Source: JBKHYJ01 sp046565505 (GTDB taxonomy: Bacteria > Acidobacteriota > Blastocatellia > UBA7656). From it: DNA of 64,000 nt. The notes under the pieces were generated by a model. The model was not told where the DNA came from, ran no database searches, and saw nothing but the letters and a program-made list of their open reading frames with translations. Each line of letters opens with the position of its first letter. Position 1 is the first letter of the stretch. Both the position numbers and the translations under genes were made by a program. Below, one piece after another: positions 17,133 to 26,491 of the stretch. The DNA is taken from assembly GCA_046565505.1 (NCBI GenBank), contig JBKHYJ010000105.1:62001-126000 (forward strand), written 5' to 3'.

Positions 17133-20100
17133 ATGCCAAAACGTACTGACATTAAAAAGATTCTTATACTGGGTTCGGGCCCGATAGTGATAGGCCAGGC
17201 CTGCGAGTTCGACTACTCCGGCACGCAGGCATGCAAGGCCCTTCGCAGCGAAGGGTACGAAGTCATCCTCATCAACTCGAATCCCGCGACCATCATGACG
17301 GACCCCGAGCTTGCGGACCGCACGTACGTCGAGCCGCTCACGCGCGAGGCCGCCCGCGCCGTCATAGAGCGCGAGCGCCCGGACGCGCTGCTGCCGACAG
17401 TCGGCGGGCAGACGGCCTTGAACCTCGCCGTCGCGCTCTCCGAGGACGGCACGCTCGAAAGGTCCGGCATCGAGCTTATAGGCGCGAAGCTTGAGGCGAT
17501 CAAGGTCGCCGAGGACCGCATGCTGTTCAAGCGGGCGATGGAGGAGATAGGGCTGAACATGCCGCGCTCGGGGTTCGCCAGGAGCCTGGCCGAGGCGCGC
17601 GAGCTCATAAAAATAGTCGATTACCCGGCGATCATACGGCCATCGTTCACGCTGGGCGGGACGGGCGGCGGCATCGCCTACAACTCCGAAGAGTACGAAG
17701 AGATAGTCGCGCGCGCGCTGGCCGCCTCGCCCATTCAAGAGACGATGATCGAGCAGTCGATCATCGGGTGGAAGGAGTACGAGCTAGAGGTGATGCGCGA
17801 CATGGCTGACAACGTCGTCATCATCTGCTCGATCGAAAACTTCGACCCGATGGGCGTCCACACGGGCGACTCGATCACGGTCGCGCCCGCGCAGACGCTT
17901 TCGGACCGCGAGTACCAGGTGATGCGTGACGCCGCCATACAGGTCATACGCAAGGTCGGTGTGGAGACGGGCGGGTCGAATATTCAGTTCGCGCTGAACC
18001 CGGAGAACGGCCAACTGATCGTCATAGAGATGAACCCGCGCGTGTCACGGTCATCCGCGCTCGCCTCCAAGGCCACGGGCTTCCCGATAGCCAAGATCGC
18101 CGCCAAGCTCGCCATAGGCTACACGCTCGACGAGATACCCAACGACATCACGCGCAAGACGCCGGCGAGCTTCGAGCCCACGATTGATTACTGCGTCGTG
18201 AAGATACCGAAGTGGGCCTTCGAGAAATTCCCCGCCAGCGACCCGACGCTCGGCACGCAGATGAAATCGGTGGGCGAGGCGATGGCGATCGGGCGCACCT
18301 TCAAAGAAGCCTTCCAGAAGGGGCTCCGCTCGCTCGAAGTCCGCGGCGGGCCACGAATCCCGGACGGCCTGGACGAGACGGAATTGAGGCGGCGGCTCAT
18401 AGTGCCGTCGGCCGAGCGCGCATACTTCTTGATGCACGCGCTGGCGCTCGGCTACACGACCGAGGAGCTGCACGAGCTGACGAAGATCGACCCGTGGTTC
18501 CTCGACAACCTGAGCGAGGTCTCCGAGCGCGAGGCCGCGCTGAGGCGGGAGCAGATCGGCACCATCTCGCGCGAGCAGTTGCGCGAAGCCAAGCGCGTGG
18601 GCTTTTCTGACCAGCGCCTGGCCGCGCTGCTCGAAACGGACGAGGGGGCGATACGCCGGATTAGAAAAGAGATGGGCATCTCGCCCGTCTTCAAGCGGGT
18701 AGACACCTGCGGCGCGGAGTTCGAGTCCTTCACGCCCTACCTCTATTCGACGTACGAGGACGAAGACGAGGCGGAGGTGACGGGCCGCAAGAAGGTGATG
18801 ATTCTCGGCTCCGGCCCCAACCGCATAGGCCAGGGCATAGAGTTCGACTACTGCTGCTGCCATGCCGCGTTCGCCCTGAATGAGGAGGGTTACGAATCCA
18901 TCATGGTCAACTGTAACCCGGAGACCGTCTCGACCGACTACGACACGTCGGACCGCTTGTATTTCGAGCCGATCACTTTTGAAGACGTGATGGAGATAGT
19001 CGAGCGCGAGCGGCCCGACGGCGTGATAGTTCAGTTCGGCGGGCAGACGCCGCTCAACCTCGCCATGCGGCTTCTGAAAGCGGGCGTGCCTGTCATAGGC
19101 ACGTCGCCCGAGTCGATCGACCTCGCGGAGGACCGCAAGCGGTTCGGGAAGCTGCTGGTCGATTTAAGCATCCCGCAGCCGCCGAACGGGACGGCCACGT
19201 CGAACGAGGAGGCGCGCGACGCCGCCGCGGAGATCGGATACCCCGTCCTCGTCCGGCCGAGCTACGTGCTCGGCGGCCGCGCCATGCAGATCGTCTACGA
19301 CGAGGCGAGCCTCGAAAACTACATGACCTACGCGGTCGAGGCGTCGCCCGAGCACCCCGTGTTGATTGATTCGTTTCTGGAAAACGCTTACGAGGTGGAC
19401 GTGGACGCCCTCGCCGATGGCGAGTCCGTGGTGATAGCGGGCATCCAGCAGCACATCGAGGAGGCCGGAATACATTCGGGCGACTCGTCCTGCGTGCTGC
19501 CGCCGTTCGGGATAAAGCAAGAGCACCTCGACGCGATGCGCCGTTACACGCGCCAGCTCGCGCTCGCGCTCAACGTCGTGGGGCTGATGAACATTCAGTT
19601 CGCTATCGCGGCCGAGACCGTGTACGTGCTCGAAGTGAACCCGCGCGCGTCGCGCACGGTCCCGTTCGTGTCGAAGGCGACGGGCGTGCCCCTCGCCAAG
19701 ATCGCGGCGAAGCTGATGGTCGGGAGAAAGCTGTCGGAATTCAACCTCCCTGACGAGCTTGATGTGGAGCGGTTTTACATCAAGACGCCCGTATTCCCTT
19801 TCGTAAAGTTCCCCGGCGTAGACCCCGTGCTCGGCCCCGAGATGCGCTCGACGGGCGAGGTGATGGGGGTAGCGGAAAGCTTCGGCGCCGCGTTCCTGAA
19901 AGCGCAGCAGGGCGCAGGCACACTCCTGCCGCGCGAGGGCGCCGTCTTCATCAGCGTGAACGATGGCGATAAGCGCGAGATCATAGATTTGGCGCGGGGG
20001 CTGCACGAAATGGGGTTCAAGCTGGTCGCGACGCGCGGCACGCAGAGGAAGATCGAGGGGGCCGGCCTGCCTTGCGGGTTCGTCTACAAGGTTAACGAAG

Positions 20101-20345
20101 GGCGGCCGAACGTCACGGACCTTGTCAAAAGCAAGCAGATCAACCTGATCATCAACACGCCGCTCGGGCGCGTGTCGTTTTATGACGAACGGTCCATCCG
20201 CCGCGCGGCTATGCAATACTCCGTTCCGTGCGTGACGACGATGACCGGCGCCGTCGCCACGGTCGCCGCCATTCGCGCGCTGCGTGAAGAGGAGATGACC
20301 GTGCGGAGCCTTCAGGAGTACCACGCGCAAGGCGCGCTCAAGTAG
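17133..20345 (+). CDS. carB: carbamoyl phosphate synthase large subunit
   Basis: Makes carbamoyl phosphate from bicarbonate, ammonia and two ATP for arginine and pyrimidine synthesis. At 1070 residues it is full length, with the two homologous synthase halves opening with ILILGSGPIVIGQACEFDYS (near 11) and a matching MILGSGPNRIGQGIEFDY (near 555), and the C-terminal MGS-like allosteric domain (from about 930; GFKLVATRGT). The glutaminase subunit gene carA is not in the window, so the subunits are encoded apart. Confidence 0.98.
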   Translation: MPKRTDIKKILILGSGPIVIGQACEFDYSGTQACKALRSEGYEVILINSNPATIMTDPELADRTYVEPLTREAARAVIERERPDALLPTVGGQTALNLAVALSEDGTLERSGIELIGAKLEAIKVAEDRMLFKRAMEEIGLNMPRSGFARSLAEARELIKIVDYPAIIRPSFTLGGTGGGIAYNSEEYEEIVARALAASPIQETMIEQSIIGWKEYELEVMRDMADNVVIICSIENFDPMGVHTGDSITVAPAQTLSDREYQVMRDAAIQVIRKVGVETGGSNIQFALNPENGQLIVIEMNPRVSRSSALASKATGFPIAKIAAKLAIGYTLDEIPNDITRKTPASFEPTIDYCVVKIPKWAFEKFPASDPTLGTQMKSVGEAMAIGRTFKEAFQKGLRSLEVRGGPRIPDGLDETELRRRLIVPSAERAYFLMHALALGYTTEELHELTKIDPWFLDNLSEVSEREAALRREQIGTISREQLREAKRVGFSDQRLAALLETDEGAIRRIRKEMGISPVFKRVDTCGAEFESFTPYLYSTYEDEDEAEVTGRKKVMILGSGPNRIGQGIEFDYCCCHAAFALNEEGYESIMVNCNPETVSTDYDTSDRLYFEPITFEDVMEIVERERPDGVIVQFGGQTPLNLAMRLLKAGVPVIGTSPESIDLAEDRKRFGKLLVDLSIPQPPNGTATSNEEARDAAAEIGYPVLVRPSYVLGGRAMQIVYDEASLENYMTYAVEASPEHPVLIDSFLENAYEVDVDALADGESVVIAGIQQHIEEAGIHSGDSSCVLPPFGIKQEHLDAMRRYTRQLALALNVVGLMNIQFAIAAETVYVLEVNPRASRTVPFVSKATGVPLAKIAAKLMVGRKLSEFNLPDELDVERFYIKTPVFPFVKFPGVDPVLGPEMRSTGEVMGVAESFGAAFLKAQQGAGTLLPREGAVFISVNDGDKREIIDLARGLHEMGFKLVATRGTQRKIEGAGLPCGFVYKVNEGRPNVTDLVKSKQINLIINTPLGRVSFYDERSIRRAAMQYSVPCVTTMTGAVATVAAIRALREEEMTVRSLQEYHAQGALK

Positions 20346-20482
20346 CGCGATCATAACTCGGTCAGAGGGCCGGGCCGGGCGGTCCCCGCCGGCGAATTTC
20401 TTTCACCTACAATAAACTCGGGCCGCGCCCGGCAAGCGATTCGGCTCCGCTCGGCGCGGGCCGCACCAAGGGTGGCGAGGCG

Positions 20483-20932
20483 ATGCGAGCAGTCGTACAG
20501 CGAGTGAGCAGTGCGCGGGTCGAGGTGGCAGGCCGGACGGTGGGCGAGATAGGCCCTGGCTTGCTGGCGCTGCTCGGCGTGGCGCGCGACGACGGCAACG
20601 AGGACGCTGATTACCTCTCCGAGAAGATAGTAAACCTGCGAATCTTCAACGACGCGGAGGGAAGGATGAATCGCTCTCTTTCGGACGCGGGCGGCGCGCT
20701 TCTGGTCGTGTCGCAGTTCACGTTATACGGCGACGTGCGGCGCGGCCGGCGGCCTTCTTACATTGACGCGGCCGAGCCTGAGAAGGCGAACGCGCTGTAC
20801 GAATACTTCGTCGCGCGCGTACGGGCGCGGGGCGTCAGAGTGGAGACGGGAGTCTTTCAAGCGATGATGCAGGTCAGTCTGGTTAACGATGGCCCCGTAA
20901 CTATTCTGCTAGACAGCCGGAAGGCGTTTTAG
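20483..20932 (+). CDS. dtd: D-aminoacyl-tRNA deacylase
   Basis: Removes D-amino acids (and glycine from tRNA-Ala) from mis-charged tRNAs. 149 residues, standard size. The start MRAVVQRVSSARVEV, the SQFTLYGD motif (near 79) and the Gly-cisPro region NDGPVTILLDS near the end are family hallmarks. GGCGAGG precedes the ATG. A strong bidirectional terminator follows. Confidence 0.96.
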   Translation: MRAVVQRVSSARVEVAGRTVGEIGPGLLALLGVARDDGNEDADYLSEKIVNLRIFNDAEGRMNRSLSDAGGALLVVSQFTLYGDVRRGRRPSYIDAAEPEKANALYEYFVARVRARGVRVETGVFQAMMQVSLVNDGPVTILLDSRKAF

Positions 20933-20972
20933 GCGGGAGGCCGGGGATAGATTTAAGGTAGAGTCTGAGTTA

Positions 20973-21015
20973 AAAAGCCGGGGGCCGCGTGACGATCACA
21001 CGGCCCCCGGCTTTT
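20973..21015. terminator. bidirectional Rho-independent terminator
   Basis: AAAAGCCGGGGGCCG (20973-20987) pairs perfectly with 21001-21015, with three more inner pairs and a 5-base loop. The A-run and T-run make it work in both directions, between the convergent dtd and ftsH genes. Confidence 0.93.
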
Positions 21016-21032
21016 GCGCTCAAGTGCGCCTA

Positions 21033-22940
21033 TCAGGCTCTCGCGTCGCCGGGAACAGGCGGGATGATCGGGTTCAGCATAGAAGGCTTGGGTTCGGCCT
21101 TCTTCTTGTCATCGCGGGATGGCGTCGGCTCGTCGTCGTCGAGGGGCAGGCCCGCCACTAGGCGGCGAATCTGAATCGAATCGAGCGACTCGCGCTCAAG
21201 AAGCGCTTCGGCCAGGCGTATCATCGCGTCCTTGTTTTCAAGAATGATCTGGCGGGCGCGGTTGTACTGCTCCGTTATCATCCGGTTAACTTCCTGGTCT
21301 ATCTTGATGGCGGTGTCCTCGCTGTAGTCCTGGTGCTGAGCGATTTCGCGGCCCAAAAATATCTGCTCTTCTTTCTTCCCGTACGTGATCGGGCCCAACG
21401 CCGACATGCCGAATTCGCAGACCATCTTTCGGGAAAGGTCCGTCGCCTTCTCAATGTCGTTGGACGCGCCGGTCGTCATGTGGTTCAGGAAGACCTCTTC
21501 GGCGATTCGGCCGCCCATCATTATCGCGATCTGGCCTTCGAGGTAATCGCGCGTGTGCGAGTAGCGGTCGGCCTCGGGCAGTTGCATAGTCACGCCGAGC
21601 GCCATCCCGCGCGGGATGATCGAGACCTTGTGGATCGGGTCGGCGTTCGGGACCTTGATGCCCACGAGCGTGTGCCCCGCCTCGTGGTAAGCCGTGTTGC
21701 GCTTCTCTTCGTTCGACATCACTATCGAGCGGCGCTCGCTGCCCATCAGCACTTTGTCTTTCGCCCACTCGAAGTCCGACATCGAGACGGCCTTGCGGTT
21801 ATAACGCGCCGCGTTGAGCGCCGCTTCGTTGACGAGGTTCGCGAGGTCGGCGCCCGTGAAGCCCGGCGTCCCGCGCGCGATCACGTTAACGTCAACGTCG
21901 TCGCCCAGGGGGATCTTTCGCGTGTGAACGGAGAGTATCCCTTCGCGGCCTTTCACGTCGGGGCGCTGAACGACCACGCGGCGGTCGAAGCGGCCCGGCC
22001 TGAGCAACGCCGGGTCGAGCACGTCCGGGCGGTTCGTGGAGGCGATGAGTATGACCCCGTCGTTCGACTCGAACCCGTCCATCTCCACGAGCAGCTGGTT
22101 GAGCGTCTGCTCGCGCTCGTCGTGCCCACCGCCGAGGCCCGCGCCGCGGTGGCGGCCCACGGCGTCAATCTCGTCTATGAAGATGATGCAGGGGGCGTTC
22201 TTCTTGCCCTGCTCGAAGAGGTCGCGCACGCGGCTCGCGCCCACGCCTACGAACATCTCGACGAAATCGGAGCCGGATATGGAAAAGAAAGGCACGTTAG
22301 CTTCGCCTGCGATGGCGCGCGCGAGCAAAGTCTTGCCGGTGCCGGGAGGGCCCATCATCAGCACGCCCTTGGGGATTCGGCCGCCTAGCTTTTGAAACTT
22401 CTGCGGCTCTTTCAGAAACTCTATGATCTCCTGAAGCTCTTCTTTGGCCTCCTCCACGCCGGCCACGTCCTTGAACGTCACGCGCTTCTGCTGATTGCTT
22501 AAAAGCTTCGCGCGCGACTTGCCGAACGAGAGCGCCTTGTTGCCGCCAGACTGCATCTGCCGCATCATGAAGATCCAAAGCCCTATGAAGACCAATAGCG
22601 GCGCGTAGCTGATCAGGCCGAAGAGCCACTGGCTGGACCCCGCGCTTTTGAAGAACACGGGGACGCCGCTCTCCTTCATCGCCTTCGCGATGTCCGCCTG
22701 GACAGTCTGATTGCTTACCTCACTTGTGAAGGGGTCCCCGCTCGCCAGCTTGCCCTTGACGCCGAACCCTTCCTCGATGGTGGCCTCCTTGATCTGCTTG
22801 TTCTGTACATTCTCAAGGAGCTGCGTGTAGCTGAGCGTGGTCTCTTTCGCGCCGTTTCTACCGTTAAAAACCTGGTAGAGAAGGAATGCGCCCCCAATGA
22901 TTAGAACCCAAAAAACTATTTGTCTGACGGTCGAATTCAC
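21033..22940 (-). CDS. ftsH: ATP-dependent zinc metalloprotease FtsH
   Basis: Membrane-anchored AAA+ protease that degrades misfolded membrane and regulatory proteins. 635 residues. Two transmembrane helices (about 7-24 and 104-126) flank the periplasmic domain. The AAA domain has Walker A GPPGTGKT (197-204), Walker B IIFIDEID (252-259) and the arginine-finger region. The zinc site is HEAGH (419-423) with Asp495. The start codon is GTG with GGAGG seven bases upstream. It is the last gene of a tilS-hpt-ftsH block and has its own likely promoter. Confidence 0.98.
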   Translation of the reverse strand: MNSTVRQIVFWVLIIGGAFLLYQVFNGRNGAKETTLSYTQLLENVQNKQIKEATIEEGFGVKGKLASGDPFTSEVSNQTVQADIAKAMKESGVPVFFKSAGSSQWLFGLISYAPLLVFIGLWIFMMRQMQSGGNKALSFGKSRAKLLSNQQKRVTFKDVAGVEEAKEELQEIIEFLKEPQKFQKLGGRIPKGVLMMGPPGTGKTLLARAIAGEANVPFFSISGSDFVEMFVGVGASRVRDLFEQGKKNAPCIIFIDEIDAVGRHRGAGLGGGHDEREQTLNQLLVEMDGFESNDGVILIASTNRPDVLDPALLRPGRFDRRVVVQRPDVKGREGILSVHTRKIPLGDDVDVNVIARGTPGFTGADLANLVNEAALNAARYNRKAVSMSDFEWAKDKVLMGSERRSIVMSNEEKRNTAYHEAGHTLVGIKVPNADPIHKVSIIPRGMALGVTMQLPEADRYSHTRDYLEGQIAIMMGGRIAEEVFLNHMTTGASNDIEKATDLSRKMVCEFGMSALGPITYGKKEEQIFLGREIAQHQDYSEDTAIKIDQEVNRMITEQYNRARQIILENKDAMIRLAEALLERESLDSIQIRRLVAGLPLDDDEPTPSRDDKKKAEPKPSMLNPIIPPVPGDARA

Positions 22941-22983
22941 CTGATACCTCCAATGAAAACGCGCGTTATAGCGCCTCAGTTAA

Positions 22984-23012
22984 ATTCTAACTTACATCAT
23001 TATGATGCGCAA
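22984..23012 (-). promoter_or_regulatory. ftsH promoter with internal palindrome
   Basis: On the minus strand TTGCGC (23007-23012) and TAGAAT (22984-22989) are 17 bases apart, about 45 bases from the ftsH start. The spacer contains the perfect palindrome CATCATTATGATG (22995-23007), which would place a bound regulator over the promoter. Confidence 0.5.
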
Positions 23013-23099
23013 TAACTGGCGCAGGCAGCTTTGTTACAGATTTCTTGCGAATGGTGACGCGACGCGCGCAGGCACCTTGCGCGCGCGCGGAGCGGTCCC

Positions 23100-23609
23100 T
23101 CATTCTTCCATCACCGCGAGATAAGGGAGCTGGCGGAACTGGTTTTGGACCCCGAGCCCATACCCGAAAATGAAGCCGCCATTCGTCTGAAAAGCTGTGA
23201 AGTCTGCCTTAACATCCACGCGCCGGTCATCAGGTTTATCTACGAGCATGCAGGTGCGCAAGGATTTCACCCCGCGGGCCGCGAGGTGCTTGGTTATATA
23301 GTCGAGCGTGACGCCCGTGGCGACGACTCCGCCAACAAGGAGTATGTCGCGCCCGCGCGGGTCGAAATCGCTGGTGAACATGATTTCTGACTGGCCGCCG
23401 TGGAGCTGGCGGGAGACTTTCATGAAGCAGCAGCTGAGTGGCATGTCGAGGGATCGAATCAAATCGGCTAAAAATACGAACGCGTCGTCGAGTATTCCGA
23501 CGACCGTCGGCTCGCCTAAACGCGGGTCCCGACTGATTTCGCCGGCGAGCGCGCGTATGCGATCCTGTATCTCTTCTTGTGAATAAACTATTCGGAGAGT
23601 CTTTTCCAT
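23100..23609 (-). CDS. hpt: hypoxanthine phosphoribosyltransferase homologue lacking catalytic residues
   Basis: 169 residues, aligned over its whole length with bacterial Hpt and placed between tilS and ftsH as in Bacillus. The key residues are changed. The PRPP loop, normally VEDIIDTG, reads VGGVVATG (92-99): both acidic residues and the catalytic Asp are gone. The loop I Lys is Asp (LDD, 40-42), and the metal-binding Asp of GYGLD is Gly (GLG, 151-153). The surrounding fold-defining sequence (AFVFLADLIRSLD, MLVDKPDDRRVDV, LPYLAVMEE) is kept and the frame is intact. It is therefore probably not an active HGPRTase; a structural or regulatory role is inferred. The start at 23609 follows CAGGAG. 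Confidence 0.88.
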   Translation of the reverse strand: MEKTLRIVYSQEEIQDRIRALAGEISRDPRLGEPTVVGILDDAFVFLADLIRSLDMPLSCCFMKVSRQLHGGQSEIMFTSDFDPRGRDILLVGGVVATGVTLDYITKHLAARGVKSLRTCMLVDKPDDRRVDVKADFTAFQTNGGFIFGYGLGVQNQFRQLPYLAVMEE

Positions 23610-23643
23610 TGTGGCTCCTGCGGCACTGACTTCATGCCCGAAA

Positions 23644-25362
23644 TCAGATGTCTGAGGCCCGCAAGATGGCAAGGCGAGTGCTCTTGTCACGGGCGGCGTA
23701 TTCCAAGGCTGGGGGCAGGCCCGGCGACCAAACATAACGGTCATCCGGCGTCGTCACTACAGGCCAGGCGGTGCGTCGGCTGGGAGGGATTTTATGGTCA
23801 ATCATCAAGTTTTTCAACTTCTTTGTTTTTCGCTGCCCTAAAACGCGCGCCCGCTCGCCGGCGCGGCGCGGCCTGACGATGAGGCGGTCGGGCAGCGCCC
23901 CTTCATCCAGCGCGGCGACCATCCAATCGTTCCCCGTAAGCCGCCTCCGTTCCCGCGCCTGATTTATTATAGATTCCAGCATGCGCGAAGGCCGGTCGCG
24001 CTCTAAGCTAATATGAAAACCGCCCGCCTCTACGCGCGAATGCGGGCCGCCGATTTCGTATTCATACCCGACGCCGGCCGCGCGGCCTCCGGCGGATGGC
24101 ACAAAGACAATCGCGCCGAACTCTCGCCAGGCGTCTAGCCCGCCCGGAAGTGTGACGCGCTTGCCGCTCGCCTGCTCGCCGAGCAAATCTTCGACGGAGG
24201 CGATATGCGCGGACGTAATCTCCGCCCCGGCAGCGTAGCGAGGTTGCCGCGCCGCCCGCCCTCGTCTGACCGCTTCGATTATCATTCGCCGCCTGAGTCC
24301 CTCAGGCTGCTCGACGATAGCCGCCGCCGAATAAGCCGTCGCTTTCAGCCGGGGGCCTCCGCCCTTCTCATTCTCCATGCCATCGGCGCTTCTCGCTACG
24401 CACGCGGCGTCGAGGAGCACTGAAGCTATGCGGTCCAGCGCGTCGTCATCGCTCGCGATAATCTCCGCGGCTCGCGCAATTGATTCGACCGCCCTAGGAT
24501 TGATTGCCCGCAACGCAGGCAACACGTCCCGCCTGACCCGGCTGCGCAGGTAGTCGGCGTTCAGATTCGTCGCGTCGGTGCGGAATTCAAGGCTGTGCTC
24601 CCGGCAATAATCTTCCACCTCATCCCGCGTAACGCAAAGGAGCGGCCGGATGAGCAAAGGCCGCGAGCGGGCCGCAGTGGGCGGCGAAACACCAACAGAA
24701 GCATTATTAGTTTCATGCGCCGCCCCGAGTGTTTCTCTTACCGACATGCGGCCTTCGGGCCCAGCCTCGTCACTCCCGAAGTCATGGGCGAGTACCACCG
24801 GGCGCATAGAAGCAAGGCCGCGCAACCCGGCGCCGCGCACAAGGCGCATCAGAAAGGTCTCAGCCTGGTCGCTCATCGTGTGGCCCGTGACAATGCGGGC
24901 GCAGCCGGTCTCCCGCGCCACGCGGAGCAAAAAATTGTATCGTAGCTCGCGCGCGACCTCTTCAATTCCCCGCCCTGTCCGCAGGGCCTCTGCGCGCACG
25001 TCGGCTTCGCCCGGCGTGATGGGGAGCCCATATCGTCCTGCAAGGCGTCGCACGAACTCTGCGTCTTCAGCCGACTCGCGGCCTCGCAGCCTGTGATCGA
25101 GGTGCGCGACGCGCAGGCGTGGGGTAACCGAAGGCGCAGGGGTGAGCGGCGATGGATGGGTCGGGAAATCATTCTCATGCCCCGCCTTCGCCGCGCGGCC
25201 CCCATCCGCTATTTGCAGCCGCGCGAGTATGTCGAGCAGCGCCACGGAGTCAGGCCCGCCTGACACGGCCACGACCACCCCGCCCTCGCCGGTCCCGTTC
25301 AGGTCCCCGAGCATCGAGTGGCGCTCAATGAAGCGGCGGACTTTTTCGAGTGTCTTGCTCAT
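23644..25362 (-). CDS. tilS: tRNA(Ile)-lysidine synthase
   Basis: Modifies C34 of tRNA-Ile2 to lysidine so that it reads AUA. The PP-loop SGGPDS is at 34-39, followed by the HLDHRLRG block and GHTMSDQAETFLMRL. The C-terminal TilS domain is present (PRRAGERARVLGQRKTKKLK). At 572 residues it is longer than most homologues because of two low-complexity insertions, one after the first helix (about 52-80) and one before LLIRPLLCVTRDEV. The frame is open much further upstream, but GAGAG before 25362 and the family's N-terminus support this start. 34 bases separate it from hpt. Confidence 0.95.
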   Translation of the reverse strand: MSKTLEKVRRFIERHSMLGDLNGTGEGGVVVAVSGGPDSVALLDILARLQIADGGRAAKAGHENDFPTHPSPLTPAPSVTPRLRVAHLDHRLRGRESAEDAEFVRRLAGRYGLPITPGEADVRAEALRTGRGIEEVARELRYNFLLRVARETGCARIVTGHTMSDQAETFLMRLVRGAGLRGLASMRPVVLAHDFGSDEAGPEGRMSVRETLGAAHETNNASVGVSPPTAARSRPLLIRPLLCVTRDEVEDYCREHSLEFRTDATNLNADYLRSRVRRDVLPALRAINPRAVESIARAAEIIASDDDALDRIASVLLDAACVARSADGMENEKGGGPRLKATAYSAAAIVEQPEGLRRRMIIEAVRRGRAARQPRYAAGAEITSAHIASVEDLLGEQASGKRVTLPGGLDAWREFGAIVFVPSAGGRAAGVGYEYEIGGPHSRVEAGGFHISLERDRPSRMLESIINQARERRRLTGNDWMVAALDEGALPDRLIVRPRRAGERARVLGQRKTKKLKNLMIDHKIPPSRRTAWPVVTTPDDRYVWSPGLPPALEYAARDKSTRLAILRASDI

Positions 25363-25444
25363 GCTCTCATAAAGCAAAAGAGGCGGGCCGCAGCCCCCCT
25401 CTAAACCGTATCGCACAGGATTGGAATTCGCTTTAGCTAAAGCC

Positions 25445-26392
25445 TCAGTTCTTGCCGACGTACTCCCAGTGCCAGGGTTCGTAGAAGTAAGGCTGAAAGC
25501 CGAACCGGGAGGCATTCTTGACCAACCACCTGTAAGCCTTCGTCTGCGTTTGAATCGCGCGATTATCGTCCTTCGTGCTGACGGGGTCGCCGCCCACGTA
25601 AATGTCGAGGGCGCGCCCGGTGAAATGCGGGCTGTTGACGGCAAGCCCCGCGCGCCCGCTGTTGGGCGACTGCTTCCGCAACTGGTCCTGGTACTCGCGC
25701 GAGCGGAAGGCCGAAATTATCTTGAGGTATTTTTCACCCGCGGCAAGCCGGCCCTCGCCATCCGTGGCGAGCCCGAGCGACGGGTCGGCCGCCGCGGCCG
25801 CTATCATCCGCCTGTACGCGGCATAGGTCCCGCGCTCGACCTTGCGAAGCTCTTCCGGGCGCGAAGGGTCGAAGCACTCGGAAGGGGGAGCGGTGACGAG
25901 CTGGTCGGCAGTGGGATAGGAGTGGTCTTTGATCCTGTGCGCCTGTAAGTCCGAGATCATTTGAGACCAGGTATAACTGTCGAGAACGCCATGCGCCTCT
26001 ACGCCCTTAGCTTTTTGCCAGCGCGACAACTGCATAGCAAAGCTCGGGCTCTCCGCGTCATCGTCGGCGCCGATCATGCCGGAAATCAGCGGCGCGTAGA
26101 GCCGCCAGCCGCGCTGCGACTTCCCGCCAAAGGCCCAGTTGAGTTCTCTCTGTAGCTGTGCGTTACGGAGCGCCGCCGATGAGTAGATGGAGCTTGCCGA
26201 AACCGCAGAACCGGCTTCGGGAGCCGCCTTGGCGGGAGCAGACAGTCTGGAAATGCTCGAATCCTGGGCCGCAGGCGCGCGCCCCGCGGGCGACTCAAGC
26301 TGGCCGTGTACGCTCGCTTTGAACCCCAGCCCGGCCATCAGGACTGACAATAAAATGCCCACCCCAACGTACAATCTCTTGCTCGGCGTCAT
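25445..26392 (-). CDS. exported M15 (VanY-like) D-alanyl-D-alanine carboxypeptidase
   Basis: 315 residues. A signal peptide or membrane anchor spans about 7-27, then a low-complexity linker, a region resembling a peptidoglycan-binding repeat (RWQKAKGVEAHGVLDSYTW) and the M15 catalytic domain. The zinc-site motif is HFTGRALD (His256, Asp263), with EPWHWEY (Glu305, His308). Family members trim the terminal D-Ala of muropeptides in the periplasm. The second of two adjacent ATG codons has the better distance to AGGAG. Confidence 0.9.
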   Translation of the reverse strand: MTPSKRLYVGVGILLSVLMAGLGFKASVHGQLESPAGRAPAAQDSSISRLSAPAKAAPEAGSAVSASSIYSSAALRNAQLQRELNWAFGGKSQRGWRLYAPLISGMIGADDDAESPSFAMQLSRWQKAKGVEAHGVLDSYTWSQMISDLQAHRIKDHSYPTADQLVTAPPSECFDPSRPEELRKVERGTYAAYRRMIAAAAADPSLGLATDGEGRLAAGEKYLKIISAFRSREYQDQLRKQSPNSGRAGLAVNSPHFTGRALDIYVGGDPVSTKDDNRAIQTQTKAYRWLVKNASRFGFQPYFYEPWHWEYVGKN

Positions 26393-26491
26393 CATCACTC
26401 CTAGGGAAAAATATCGGCTTATTTCAATAGTACAGCAGCCCGCCCCACGCCTCAATAACCTGTCAGGATTACAACAAAAACGAAACATATT

